Source: Nocardia nova
GTDB lineage: Bacteria > Actinomycetota > Actinomycetes > Mycobacteriales > Mycobacteriaceae
Length of the DNA stretch: 64,000 nt
Direction of reading: 5' to 3'
NCBI RefSeq assembly: GCF_002933465.1
Contig: NZ_PSZE01000015.1
Span: forward strand, 62,001-126,000
This document shows positions 43,198 through 51,639 of the stretch, piece by piece (within the stretch, counting starts at the first letter, position 1; each line of letters opens with the position of its first letter). The notes beneath the pieces were generated by a model. The model saw nothing but the letters and a program-made list of their open reading frames with translations. It searched no databases and was not told the DNA's origin. The translations under genes were made by a program, and so were the position numbers.

Positions 43198-45339
43198 ATG
43201 CCGTTGGCACTGACGGACGACCACCTCGCAATCGCCGAAGCGGTCCGGTCCTTCCTCACCGACCAGAAGGCGCCCGAACTCGCGCGCCGCTTCCTCGACG
43301 ATCCGGACGCCGACACGACCGGAGTGTGGAAACAGTTCGCCGGTCTCGGCTGGCTCGGACTGCATCTACCGACCGAATTCGGTGGCGACGGCTACGGGCT
43401 GCCCGAACTTGCGATCGTCGCGGAGGAACTCGGCGCCGTGCTCGCGCCGGTCCCGTTCATCTCGACCGTTGTCACCTCATGCCTGCTCGCCGCCTCCGAT
43501 GCGGACGCCGCGAAAACGGCACTGCTGCCCGGTTTCGCGGACGGCTCGCAGATCGCGGGGCTCGGCCTGGGAGGTGCGCTGGTCGTCGACGCCTCCGGGG
43601 CGTTGCGCGGCGACGCTGGACCCGTCGTCGGCGCGGGCGCGGCAACGTTGTTCGCGGTGCGAGTCGGCGACAACATCGCCCTGGTACGGGCAGATGCCGA
43701 CGGAGTCGATTCGCAGATCGTCGACGCGCTCGATCCCACACTCCGAATCCGCAGCGTGAATCTGCGCGACGTCACCCCCGAGGTCGTGCTACCCGGCGCC
43801 GCGACAACGGCCGCTCGCATCGCCCAGATCCTCGGTGCCGCCGAGGCTGCCGGTGGCGCCCGAGCCACCCTCGAGCACGCACTCGGCTACGCGAAGGTGC
43901 GCGAACAGTTCGGCCGCACCATCGGCTCGTTCCAAGCGGTCAAGCACCACCTGGCGAATATGCTGGCCGGCTCCGAACTCGCGGTGGCCACGGCGTGGGA
44001 TGCCGCCCGCGCGGGCGTACACGGCGAACAGGGCACATTGGCGGCGAACGTCGCGGGCGTGATCGCCTACGACGAGTACGTTCACAATGCCGAGAAGAGC
44101 GTGCAGCTCCACGGCGGCATCGGCTTCACCTGGGAGCACGACTGCCACCTGTATCTGCGCCGGGCCCAGAGCATCCGGGCGCTGTTCGGCTCGGTGGACA
44201 CCGCCGCCGACGCGATCTACGCCGCTGCGGTCGACGGGGTGCGCCGCGAGTATGCCGTAGACCTGCCACCGGAAGCGGAGGTATTCCGCACCGAGGCGGC
44301 CGCGTTCGTGACCGAACTGGGCGCCGCGCCCGAGTCCGACCACCGCCGTATGCTGGTCGACTCCGGGTACCTGATGCCGCACTGGCGCAAGCCTTTCGGC
44401 CGCGAGGCCGGCCCGGTCGAACAACTCGTCATCGACGAGGAGTTCGCGAATGTGGACTTGCCCAACCTGGGCATCGGCGCCTGGGTCACGCTGACCCTGA
44501 GCCAACACGGGACACCCGAGCAGATCGACCGGTGGATCAGGGCGAGCCTGCTGGGCGAACTGGTCTGGTGCCAGTTGTTCTCCGAACCCGGCGCCGGTTC
44601 CGATGCGGCCGCCGTGAGTACCCGTGGCGTGCGGGTCGAGGGCGGCTGGCGGGTGACCGGGCAGAAGGTGTGGACATCGAACGCGCAGTACTGCAATCGC
44701 GGTCTCGCGACCATCCGGACCAACCGGGACGCTCCGAAGCACAAGGGCATCACCGCGATGGTGATCGACCTCGACGCTCCCGGCGTCGAGGTGCGCCCGC
44801 TGCGGGAGATCACCGGCGACGCGGTATTCAACGAGGTCTTCTTCGACGACGTCTTCGTACCGGACGAAGACGTCGTCGGCGAGGTGAACAACGGCTGGAC
44901 CGTTGCCCGCGCGACCCTCGGCAACGAGCGCGTGTCCATCGGCGGCATGTCGCACGGGCGCACCCCGTTCGATCTGATCGACCTGGTCCACATCGGCGGT
45001 GACAACGCCGCGGCGGTGCGCGAGGTCGCGCGCCTGCTCGCGATGGAACAGGCGCTACAGGTGTTGAACCTGCGTCACGTCGCCCGCGCTGTCACGGGCG
45101 CCGGGCCCGGCCCGGAGGGCAGTGTCACCAAGTTGCTCTCGGCCGAACATCTGCAGCACACCGCCGAGGCGGGAATGCGGCTCGCGGGACCGGCAGCGGT
45201 GCTCGGGCAGCTCCCCGAGGTCGGGCGCGACTACCTGTTCGGCCGGGCGCACACTATCGCGGGCGGGACCTCGGAGATCAACCGCAACGTGATCGCCGAG
45301 CGGCTGCTGGGATTGCCTCGAGAGCAAATCGCACGCTGA
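43198..45339 (+). CDS. Two-domain acyl-CoA dehydrogenase, FadE34-like
   Basis: A 713-residue chain made of two acyl-CoA dehydrogenase modules, the architecture and length of mycobacterial FadE34 (ChsE3), which works on a steroid side-chain CoA. The N-terminal module (1-340) has a weak middle domain but ends LHGGIGFTWEHDCHLYLRRA, where Glu313 is the probable catalytic base. The C-terminal module (360-713) has the flavin motifs CQLFSEPGAGSDAAAV and GWRVTGQKVWTSNAQY and ends GRAHTIAGGTSEINRN, lacking a Glu at the usual late position. The two halves would form a heterodimer-like unit. It follows the SDR gene. Confidence 0.85.
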   Translation: MPLALTDDHLAIAEAVRSFLTDQKAPELARRFLDDPDADTTGVWKQFAGLGWLGLHLPTEFGGDGYGLPELAIVAEELGAVLAPVPFISTVVTSCLLAASDADAAKTALLPGFADGSQIAGLGLGGALVVDASGALRGDAGPVVGAGAATLFAVRVGDNIALVRADADGVDSQIVDALDPTLRIRSVNLRDVTPEVVLPGAATTAARIAQILGAAEAAGGARATLEHALGYAKVREQFGRTIGSFQAVKHHLANMLAGSELAVATAWDAARAGVHGEQGTLAANVAGVIAYDEYVHNAEKSVQLHGGIGFTWEHDCHLYLRRAQSIRALFGSVDTAADAIYAAAVDGVRREYAVDLPPEAEVFRTEAAAFVTELGAAPESDHRRMLVDSGYLMPHWRKPFGREAGPVEQLVIDEEFANVDLPNLGIGAWVTLTLSQHGTPEQIDRWIRASLLGELVWCQLFSEPGAGSDAAAVSTRGVRVEGGWRVTGQKVWTSNAQYCNRGLATIRTNRDAPKHKGITAMVIDLDAPGVEVRPLREITGDAVFNEVFFDDVFVPDEDVVGEVNNGWTVARATLGNERVSIGGMSHGRTPFDLIDLVHIGGDNAAAVREVARLLAMEQALQVLNLRHVARAVTGAGPGPEGSVTKLLSAEHLQHTAEAGMRLAGPAAVLGQLPEVGRDYLFGRAHTIAGGTSEINRNVIAERLLGLPREQIAR

Positions 45340-45383
45340 CCATTGCCCCCTCGCACCTCCGATACGGCAAGGGCATAGCGCAA

Positions 45384-45413
45384 GGGCCCCGGCATCATTC
45401 GATGCCGGGGCCC
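45384..45413 (+). terminator. Strong hairpin after the FadE34-like gene
   Basis: GGGCCCCGGCATC and GATGCCGGGGCCC form a perfect 13-base stem with an ATTC loop, 45 bases after the stop. No T-run follows, as is common for actinobacterial terminators. Confidence 0.65.
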
Positions 45414-45442
45414 ACGTCTGGAACCCCACCGATTCGCCGACA

Positions 45443-45463
45443 AGTATTACCTAGTTATATACT
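45443..45463. promoter_or_regulatory. Operator and probable leaderless promoter of the TesB gene
   Basis: AGTATTACCTAGTTATATACT has 5-base arms AGTAT/ATACT and contains TACCTAGTTATATA, identical to 921-934 upstream of the SnoaL-like remnant. TATACT at 45458-45463 ends 6 bases before the ATG at 45470, the spacing expected of a -10 box for a leaderless transcript. A repressor bound here would cover the -10 box. Confidence 0.55.
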
Positions 45464-45469
45464 CAGCTC

Positions 45470-46372
45470 ATGTCCAGCACTCTCGAGGCAGGCGTGATCG
45501 ACCCGCCGAACGGTCCCCGACCACCGCTCGGGCGCCTGCTCGAGCTCGAGGAGGTCGACACCGACCTCTACATCGGCCGTTCCTACACCGACGCCGCGCT
45601 GCGCATCTACGGCGGCCAGGCCGTCGGACAGGCTCTGATCGCAGCGGGCCGAACCGTCGACCCGCAACGCCGGGCTCATTCACTGCACGGTCATTTCATC
45701 CATCCCGGCAACCCTCAGGCGCCCGTGCTCTACCACGTCGAAAGAGTCAGGGACGGTGGAAGTTTCACGACCCGATCAGTGCGAGCCACCCAGGGTGGGG
45801 TGACCATCTTCCTACTGACCGCATCCTTCCAGCGGCCCGAGCGCGGGTTCTCCCACCAAGCTCGGGAAACTGTCGCGCCCCCACCTGAGGAGGTACCCCC
45901 CTTCGAGGACTCCGTCGATCCGGACTACCTGAAGGGCGCGACGTGGCTGCCACAATTGCGGGCCAACATCGCCGTCGACTTCCGGTTCCCGGAGGAGTAT
46001 CCGCGGGTCGCCAACGCGCGCGGCGAATCCCGGCCACCCCGGCAGCGGGCCTGGATCCGGACCACGGAGCGGCTCGCCGAGGACCCGCTCATCCAGGCGG
46101 CAGGATTCGCCTACACCTCCGACCTGTTCCTACTGTCATCCGCCCTCCCGCCGCACGCCGTCACCATCGACGAGCCCGGTATGCAGCTCGCCAGCCTCGA
46201 CCACTCGGTGTGGTTGCACGAGGACTTCCGCTCCGACGAGTGGCACCTCTACGAGCAGGAGGGACTGTGGACCGGCGGTGGCCGCGGTCTTTCCCGCGGC
46301 CACCTCTACGACCGCAATGGCACCCTCGTGGCCAGCACCATGCAGGAGGGCCTGCTGCGCCTGCGGAAGTAG
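45470..46372 (+). CDS. Acyl-CoA thioesterase II (TesB-like)
   Basis: A 300-residue double hot-dog thioesterase that hydrolyses acyl-CoA to free acid and CoA. RIYGGQAVGQALIAAGRTV and HSLHGHFIHPGN are in the first hot dog; LASLDHSVWLHEDFRSDEWHLYE (in part DHSVWLHEDF) with the catalytic aspartate and GRGLSRGHLYDRNGTLVAS form the second. No ribosome site precedes the ATG, and the -10 box almost touches it, so a leaderless mRNA is likely. It could release CoA from dead-end intermediates made by the neighbouring enzymes. Confidence 0.85.
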   Translation: MSSTLEAGVIDPPNGPRPPLGRLLELEEVDTDLYIGRSYTDAALRIYGGQAVGQALIAAGRTVDPQRRAHSLHGHFIHPGNPQAPVLYHVERVRDGGSFTTRSVRATQGGVTIFLLTASFQRPERGFSHQARETVAPPPEEVPPFEDSVDPDYLKGATWLPQLRANIAVDFRFPEEYPRVANARGESRPPRQRAWIRTTERLAEDPLIQAAGFAYTSDLFLLSSALPPHAVTIDEPGMQLASLDHSVWLHEDFRSDEWHLYEQEGLWTGGGRGLSRGHLYDRNGTLVASTMQEGLLRLRK

Positions 46373-46487
46373 CGGCACGATTGCGACTGCCGGGTGCCAG
46401 GTCCCGGCGCACAGCGGACTTCGCGTATCGGGCAGAGCCAGGGCCCGCCCAGCCGTGTCGACCGACGGACGGCACCGCGGCACTCGC

Positions 46488-47126
46488 TCAACGATCGCGT
46501 TCTGCGGCGGGGATCGGCTGAGCTTCCTCGGGGATCAACATTCGGCGCGCGAACGCGATCCACTCGGCCAGGTGCGGATCCTGGAGCGGCTCGCGTGGCT
46601 CGACCGCGTAGGTCAGCGCCACCCCGCGCATGCTCGTATTCAACGTCTCCCGGACGGCGGCGTAGCCGGGCGTCGCGGCCAGCGCGGACCCGAAGAAGTT
46701 GTCCGTTGCCGAGCGCACCATCGCCCCCATCACATGTTCCTCCGGAACCAATGCGGCCCTGAGCCGCGCGTTCGAGCGCGCCGCCAGCCACAGCTCCATC
46801 GAGGCCCAGAAGTACGGCTGCTGATACGTCATCCACATGGTCCGCACGGCGGCGGCGATGCGCGCATGCTCCTCGGCCGGCCAGTCCGTGCGCGAGCCGA
46901 GGTGGCGGACTCGCTCGGCGGCGAGATGGTGCACGGCCGCGACCAACAGTCCGTCCCGGGACGGGAAGTGATGCAGCAGCCGGCCCCGCGAGACGCCGGC
47001 CGCCTTCTGGATGGCCAAGGTGGTGGCACCGGAGTATCCGCTGTCGACCAGGACCCGGACCGCGGCATCGAGAATCTGCAGCTTGCTGATCCGGCTACGT
47101 TCCTGTTCGCGCACCGTAATGTCCAC
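46488..47126 (-). CDS. TetR-family transcriptional regulator
   Basis: A 212-residue TetR protein: SRISKLQILDAAVRVLVDSGYSGATT (HTH start), SRGRLLHHFPSRDGLLVAAV (recognition helix region), and a helical ligand domain with TYQQPYFWASMELWLAAR. GTG 47126 has GGGAGG upstream. It is convergent with TesB and directly downstream of the acyl-CoA dehydrogenase at 47.2-48.4 kb, only 36 bases apart, so the two may be cotranscribed. Confidence 0.75.
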   Translation of the reverse strand: MDITVREQERSRISKLQILDAAVRVLVDSGYSGATTLAIQKAAGVSRGRLLHHFPSRDGLLVAAVHHLAAERVRHLGSRTDWPAEEHARIAAAVRTMWMTYQQPYFWASMELWLAARSNARLRAALVPEEHVMGAMVRSATDNFFGSALAATPGYAAVRETLNTSMRGVALTYAVEPREPLQDPHLAEWIAFARRMLIPEEAQPIPAAERDR

Positions 47127-47162
47127 CCGTCCGCCTCCCGCTTCGGCATCGATCAGCGATCA

Positions 47163-48404
47163 TCATCCCGTGACGTCGCGACCGATCAAACGGCGGGCGA
47201 TCACCCACTGCTGTAATTCGTTGGCGCCTTCGAAGATCTCCAGAATCTTGGCGTCCCGGTAGAGCTCTTCGAGCCGCACCGACTCGCCGGTCTCGGCCAC
47301 CTCGCGGGCGAACCCGTAGCCGCCGTGGATCTGGATCGAATCACGCACGGTGTCCACCGCGATCCGCGTCCCGAATGCCTTGGCCATGGCCGCCTCCGGT
47401 TCGGCCGACCGGTCCCCGTGGTCCAACCGGATCGCGGCCTTCTGATAGAGGCTGCGGGCCATCTCGATCTCGGTGGCACGCTCGGCCATCTTGAACTGCC
47501 AGTACTGCATCTTGCCGAGCGGCCCACCGAAAAGATTACGGGTGCGCAAGCGGTCCACGGCCAGGTCGAGCGCGGCTTGCGCGACACCGACACCGGCGGC
47601 ACCGATCCCGATCCGGCCGCGGGTCAGGCACGACAGCGCTACCGATAATCCGGCGCCGGGGTCGCCGAGCAGGTTCGCGCGGGGCACGAAGACATCCTCG
47701 AAGACGATGTCCGCGGTGAGCTGGCCGCGATGTCCCATTTTCAGGTCGGGGGCGCCGATCCGAATTCCGGCGGAATTGCGCAGGTCGATCATCAGCATGT
47801 TCATCCGGTCCCCGCTACGGCACAGCACCGCCGCCCAGGATGCGACCACGCTGTTGGTGATCCATCGCTTGCGCCCGTTCACCCGGAATCCGCCCTCGGC
47901 CGGGGTCGCCACGGTCTCGAGTGCCTGCACCGACAGGTCACTGCTCGCATTGGGCTCGGTGGTCGCGAACGAAAAGGCCTCCGATCCCGAGACCAGCGCC
48001 GGAAGCAACCGCGATCGCAGTTCCTCGGTCGCGAAGCTCAGGGCCTGGGGCACCAGAATGCACTGCCCGTCGTAAACCCCCGCCATCGACGAGGAGTGGT
48101 AGGCGATCTCCTCGGTTGCGGTGCAGGTGCCGAGCATCGGAAATTCCAGGCCGCGACCGTATTTCGCCTCGAACGGCAGAGCGAACAGCCCGGCATCGGC
48201 AAGTCCGCGAAAGGCGTCCCAGGGGAAGCTGTCCGCCGACTCGACCTGCTCCCCGATCCGGCGCGCCACCGGCGCGACCACCCGAGTCACCGCCGCTCGC
48301 GCTTCCGCGCGCAGGGCGACGGTCTCGGTGGGAAGCCACGTGTCGTGCCACATCGAATCCTGCGTGCGGCGAACCGTGGTTTCCAGGGCGGCGTTCTGGG
48401 TCAT
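47163..48404 (-). CDS. Acyl-CoA dehydrogenase
   Basis: A 413-residue acyl-CoA dehydrogenase of the short/medium-chain type. Flavin motifs are AFSFATTEPNASSDLS and GFRVNGRKRWITNSVVA. The C-terminal RDAKILEIFEGANELQQWVIAR contains the EGxNELQ glutamate that acts as base in this class. GGAAGG precedes the ATG. Its upstream region of ~300 bases contains a 22-base palindrome. Substrate unknown; linear or 2-methyl-branched acyl-CoAs fit the class. Confidence 0.85.
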   Translation of the reverse strand: MTQNAALETTVRRTQDSMWHDTWLPTETVALRAEARAAVTRVVAPVARRIGEQVESADSFPWDAFRGLADAGLFALPFEAKYGRGLEFPMLGTCTATEEIAYHSSSMAGVYDGQCILVPQALSFATEELRSRLLPALVSGSEAFSFATTEPNASSDLSVQALETVATPAEGGFRVNGRKRWITNSVVASWAAVLCRSGDRMNMLMIDLRNSAGIRIGAPDLKMGHRGQLTADIVFEDVFVPRANLLGDPGAGLSVALSCLTRGRIGIGAAGVGVAQAALDLAVDRLRTRNLFGGPLGKMQYWQFKMAERATEIEMARSLYQKAAIRLDHGDRSAEPEAAMAKAFGTRIAVDTVRDSIQIHGGYGFAREVAETGESVRLEELYRDAKILEIFEGANELQQWVIARRLIGRDVTG

Positions 48405-48539
48405 GAGATGCCTTCCGGCTCGGTGGAATTCGTGGCGGTCGAACTAGTCGATGCCTATCCACCGTAGATACCTGGAAGCATATCAGTCAATGGTGACTGT
48501 TTTCGAGCCTTCTCCAATTCGCTATACATCGCTTTGCAC

Positions 48540-48561
48540 CAAACTGTTAAGCAACAGTTTG
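48540..48561. promoter_or_regulatory. Perfect 9-base-arm palindrome CAAACTGTT-AAGC-AACAGTTTG
   Basis: A 22-base inverted repeat lies 136 bases upstream of the acyl-CoA dehydrogenase start and about 140 bases past the end of the hydratase gene on the same strand. A repressor site is preferred over a terminator because the stem is AT-rich. The remaining bases from 48405 to 48703 hold no gene. Confidence 0.5.
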
Positions 48562-48703
48562 CGAACAGAGGGGTAGGCCAGCAGTTTTCAACAGTCCGAT
48601 CTGACTTCTTCACGTGTCACCGCGACGGGCGAGCGGGGGACCTCCGATCGTTCACGCCGCCACCGGGGAATGCGCAGGCCCGCCCGAGCAATCCCGCGAA
48701 CCC

Positions 48704-49516
48704 CTACACGCGCTGCGCCCCCTGATTCTGCGCACGCCCCCGGCCGATGACGGCGGTGCGGCGATCAGCGACACGCGACGGCTCGAACTCCGCCATCCAG
48801 GCGCGCGAGGTCGCGTCCTCCACGACCAGCGCCGGATCGACGAGATGATCCTCGGCGCGCCGGTAGGACTCCAGCAGCGTCCGGACGCCGGCCTGATCAT
48901 TGCCGACCACCGAGACCGCCACATCCATCGCCGTCGGCAGCAACTGGTCATGCGACACCACTTCGGTCACCAAGCCCACGCGCAGCGCGGTCGCGGCATC
49001 GACGAAGTCACCCGACAGACTCATCCGGCGGGCGAAGCCGCGCCCCACCGCCGCGGGCAGCCGGGACGTCAGACCCCAGCCGGGCAGCACTCCGACCCTG
49101 GCATGGGTGTCGGCGAACCGCGCACGCTCCGAGGCGATGAGGAAGTCGCACGCGAGCGCCAGCTCCAAGCCCCCGGTGATCGCCGCACCATTGACAGCGC
49201 CGATCACCGGTTTCGACAGCGGACGCCAGGGATGGCCGACCGGCACCTCCGCATCAGCGATCCGGGCGGCATTGCCCCCGGTCGCGCCCAGCTCACGCAG
49301 ATCCAATCCCGCACAGAACGCGGGGTCGGCCCCAGTCAGGATGACCACGTCCACTCGATCATCGGCGTCGGCAGCGGCGAGCTCGCGACGCAACGCAACG
49401 ATCAGACTGCTGGTCAACGCATTTCGCGCCTCCGGACGATGCAGGGTGAGAACGCGGACACCACCATGCTGTTCGGTGAGCAGGATCGATTCCATCGCTG
49501 GTTCGGCGTGGATCAT
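48704..49516 (-). CDS. Enoyl-CoA hydratase
   Basis: A 270-residue crotonase-fold protein: GVRVLTLHRPEARNALTSSL, DPAFCAGLDLRELGA, AVNGAAITGGLELALACDFLIASE, and RMSLSGDFVDAATALRVGLVTEVV. GAGGAG lies 5 bases before ATG 49516, which is preferred to ATG 49495. The C-terminal ~20 residues (RVADRRTAVIGRGRAQ) are an unusual basic tail. It is divergent from a second hydratase across a short shared promoter. Confidence 0.8.
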   Translation of the reverse strand: MIHAEPAMESILLTEQHGGVRVLTLHRPEARNALTSSLIVALRRELAAADADDRVDVVILTGADPAFCAGLDLRELGATGGNAARIADAEVPVGHPWRPLSKPVIGAVNGAAITGGLELALACDFLIASERARFADTHARVGVLPGWGLTSRLPAAVGRGFARRMSLSGDFVDAATALRVGLVTEVVSHDQLLPTAMDVAVSVVGNDQAGVRTLLESYRRAEDHLVDPALVVEDATSRAWMAEFEPSRVADRRTAVIGRGRAQNQGAQRV

Positions 49517-49571
49517 ATGCACTCCTCGATGAGCTCCGGCCGGGTTCTTCGACCAGCCTACCTCTACTTGT

Positions 49572-49590
49572 TTATCTAGGTTATCTATGT
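49572..49590. promoter_or_regulatory. Direct repeat TTATCTA-GG-TTATCTA in a divergent promoter
   Basis: Two copies of TTATCTA, 9 bases apart, lie between the divergent hydratase genes. The reverse strand reads AACCTAGATAA, resembling the CTAG-centred elements elsewhere. It can serve as -10 material for the rightward gene and as an operator. Confidence 0.4.
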
Positions 49591-49601
49591 ATCGTGATCG
49601 C

Positions 49602-50420
49602 ATGCACACCGCACCAGAACCGCTGATCGAGGTCGAGCAGCCCAGAGACGGCGTGATCGTCCTGAAGCTCAACCGCCCGGACCGGCTCAACGCTATGACG
49701 GTCGAGCTGGTAGACGCCCTGCATGCCGAACTGGACCGGCTCGCCACCGACAACCGAACCCGGGTGGTGGTGCTGACGGGAGCCGGCCGCGGTTTCTGCG
49801 CGGGCCTCGACCTCGGCGGGTTCGGCGAGGTTCCCGGATCGGAGGGGCTCGGCGCCGTCCAGACCTCGATGTTGGTGCAGACCCGGATCGCCACCCTCGT
49901 GCAGAAGATCCGCCGCCTGCCGCAGGTGTTCGTGGCGGCGGTCAACGGCGCGGCGGCAGGCGGCGGACTCGCGCTCGTGAGCGCTTGCGATATCCGAATC
50001 GCCAGCGACAGCGCAATATTCGCGGTCTCGTTCATCCGCGTCGGCTTCTCCGGCTGCGATATCGGCACCTCGTGGATGCTGCCCCGGCTCGTCGGGGCCG
50101 GCCGAGCTCACGAACTGATGCTCACCGGGCGGCGTTTCGATGCGGCCGAGGCGCTGCACATCGGCCTGCTCGCCGACGTCGTGCCGGGCGAGCAACTGCT
50201 CGAACGAGTGAACACGGCGATCGACTCGCTACTCGCCGCACCACCGATGTCGCTGGCCCTGACCAAGCGTGGCATGTGGCTGGCACTGGAGATCCCCTCA
50301 CTGGACACCGCGATCGAAATGGAGAACCGGCAGCAGGTACTCACCACCGCGACGGCGGACCAGTCCGAGGCGATGACCGCGTACGTCGAACGCCGGGCCC
50401 CTGTCTACGGAAACCGTTGA
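49602..50420 (+). CDS. Enoyl-CoA hydratase
   Basis: A 272-residue crotonase-fold protein: GVIVLKLNRPDRLNAMTVEL, GRGFCAGLDLGGFG, AVNGAAAGGGLALVSACDIRIAS and GAGRAHELMLTGRRFDAAEALHIGLL. ATG 49602 was taken because the TATCTA box lies at leaderless distance; ATG 49587, five residues upstream, is possible. The SDR gene follows by 5 bases, so hydration and oxidation steps may be coupled. Similar to, but clearly distinct from, the divergent hydratase. Confidence 0.8.
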   Translation: MHTAPEPLIEVEQPRDGVIVLKLNRPDRLNAMTVELVDALHAELDRLATDNRTRVVVLTGAGRGFCAGLDLGGFGEVPGSEGLGAVQTSMLVQTRIATLVQKIRRLPQVFVAAVNGAAAGGGLALVSACDIRIASDSAIFAVSFIRVGFSGCDIGTSWMLPRLVGAGRAHELMLTGRRFDAAEALHIGLLADVVPGEQLLERVNTAIDSLLAAPPMSLALTKRGMWLALEIPSLDTAIEMENRQQVLTTATADQSEAMTAYVERRAPVYGNR

Positions 50421-50425
50421 GCGCC

Positions 50426-51196
50426 ATGGTAAACGACACCAAGGTCGCGGTGGTCACCGGTGCCGGACGTGGCATCGGCCGCTCCATCGCACTGCGTTTG
50501 GCCGCCGATGGATTCGATGTCGCGGGGACCTGGAACCGCAACGAGGCGGCGGCCGATACGACGGCGCAGTTGATCGAACAGTCGGGGCGACGGTGCCGCA
50601 TGTACCGGGTGGACGCGGCCGACCAAGCCGCGACGGCGTCGTTCGCCGAATCGGTGCGAGCAGACTTCGGCCGGGCGGACGCCCTGATTCACAACGCGGG
50701 CATCGCCAGCCGGGGCAAATTCGTCGCCGACACCGATCCGGCCGAAGTGATCCGCGTCGTGTCCGTGCACGCACTCGGCGCGTTCTATCTGTGCGCCGCC
50801 CTGACACCGCTGCTGCGGGTGAACGAACGAAGCGCTGTAGTACTGATGTCCAGTGTCGCCACCACCAATCCGACAGCCGGCGGCGCGCCCTACATGATGG
50901 GCAAGGCCGCACTCGAGGCACTCGGCCGAACCTTGGAACTCGAAGAGCAGAAGCACGGTATCCGAGTCAACATCGTGGCTCCCGGGCTGGTCGCCACTGA
51001 GATGGGCGACCGCCTCGCGAATGCCGTGGCCGGGACCGAGGATGCCGCGAGCTTGGATGCCGGAATGCCGTTCGGCCGGGTCACGCGACCGGACGACGTC
51101 GCAAATCTGGTGTCGTTCCTGGTCTCCGAGCGGGCGGCCCAGATCTCCGGCCAGCGCATCGAAATCCACGGCGGCAGAGCGCAGGTCGCCCCCTGA
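50426..51196 (+). CDS. Short-chain dehydrogenase/reductase (FabG-like)
   Basis: A 256-residue SDR: VVTGAGRGIGRSIALRLA, GTWNRNEAAA after strand 2 (NADP-type), HNAGIASRG, catalytic LMSSVATT and APYMMGKAALE in which the motif is Tyr-Met-Met-Gly-Lys, and GQRIEIHGG at the end. It starts 5 bases after the hydratase stop and is surely cotranscribed. It probably oxidises or reduces the 3-hydroxy/3-oxoacyl-CoA pair formed there. Confidence 0.8.
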   Translation: MVNDTKVAVVTGAGRGIGRSIALRLAADGFDVAGTWNRNEAAADTTAQLIEQSGRRCRMYRVDAADQAATASFAESVRADFGRADALIHNAGIASRGKFVADTDPAEVIRVVSVHALGAFYLCAALTPLLRVNERSAVVLMSSVATTNPTAGGAPYMMGKAALEALGRTLELEEQKHGIRVNIVAPGLVATEMGDRLANAVAGTEDAASLDAGMPFGRVTRPDDVANLVSFLVSERAAQISGQRIEIHGGRAQVAP

Positions 51197-51240
51197 GTCG
51201 TGGCCGAGGCAAGAGGCGCCGCCGGAGACGACCCTACCGA

Positions 51241-51537
51241 TCAGATCGTGGGGTCGACCGCTCCGCGGGTCAGCACCGGTGCGCCGGCGAGCAGCGGGCC
51301 GAGGTCGGCGATGGCGCCCTCTCCGGCCCGCCACGCGCGATAGGCGGCGTCGTGTTCGGGTGAGGCCCAGGTCTCGATGAACCGCCAGCGGGTTTCGTCG
51401 GCGATGTCGATCACCACGTCCACGCCCTGACACCCCTCGTATGCCCGAGTCTCGGCGATCACCCGAGACATCACCTCACGCGCGGCGTCCAGCTTGTCCG
51501 GCGCGAACGCCAGCTCCAGAATTGCGATCAATGCCAT
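51241..51537 (-). CDS. Antibiotic biosynthesis monooxygenase-like (ABM) protein
   Basis: A 98-residue dimeric ferredoxin-like-fold protein of the ABM family: MALIAILELAFAPDKLDAAREVM at the start, VIAETRAYEGCQGVDVV and WRFIETWASPEHDAAYRAW. Members include cofactor-free monooxygenases of quinones and haem-degrading enzymes, but many have no known activity. It is convergent with the SDR gene. Downstream of it on the plus strand lie remnants of a DUF2889 gene. Confidence 0.75.
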   Translation of the reverse strand: MALIAILELAFAPDKLDAAREVMSRVIAETRAYEGCQGVDVVIDIADETRWRFIETWASPEHDAAYRAWRAGEGAIADLGPLLAGAPVLTRGAVDPTI

Positions 51538-51639
51538 GTTCTTTCCTCGACTCTCGATCTGTCCGCTTACCGCGAAACAGTGTAAGTCCGACCAGGATCC
51601 GAAACTCGGCCGAACCCACTCCTCCACGTCGCCCCGGGT

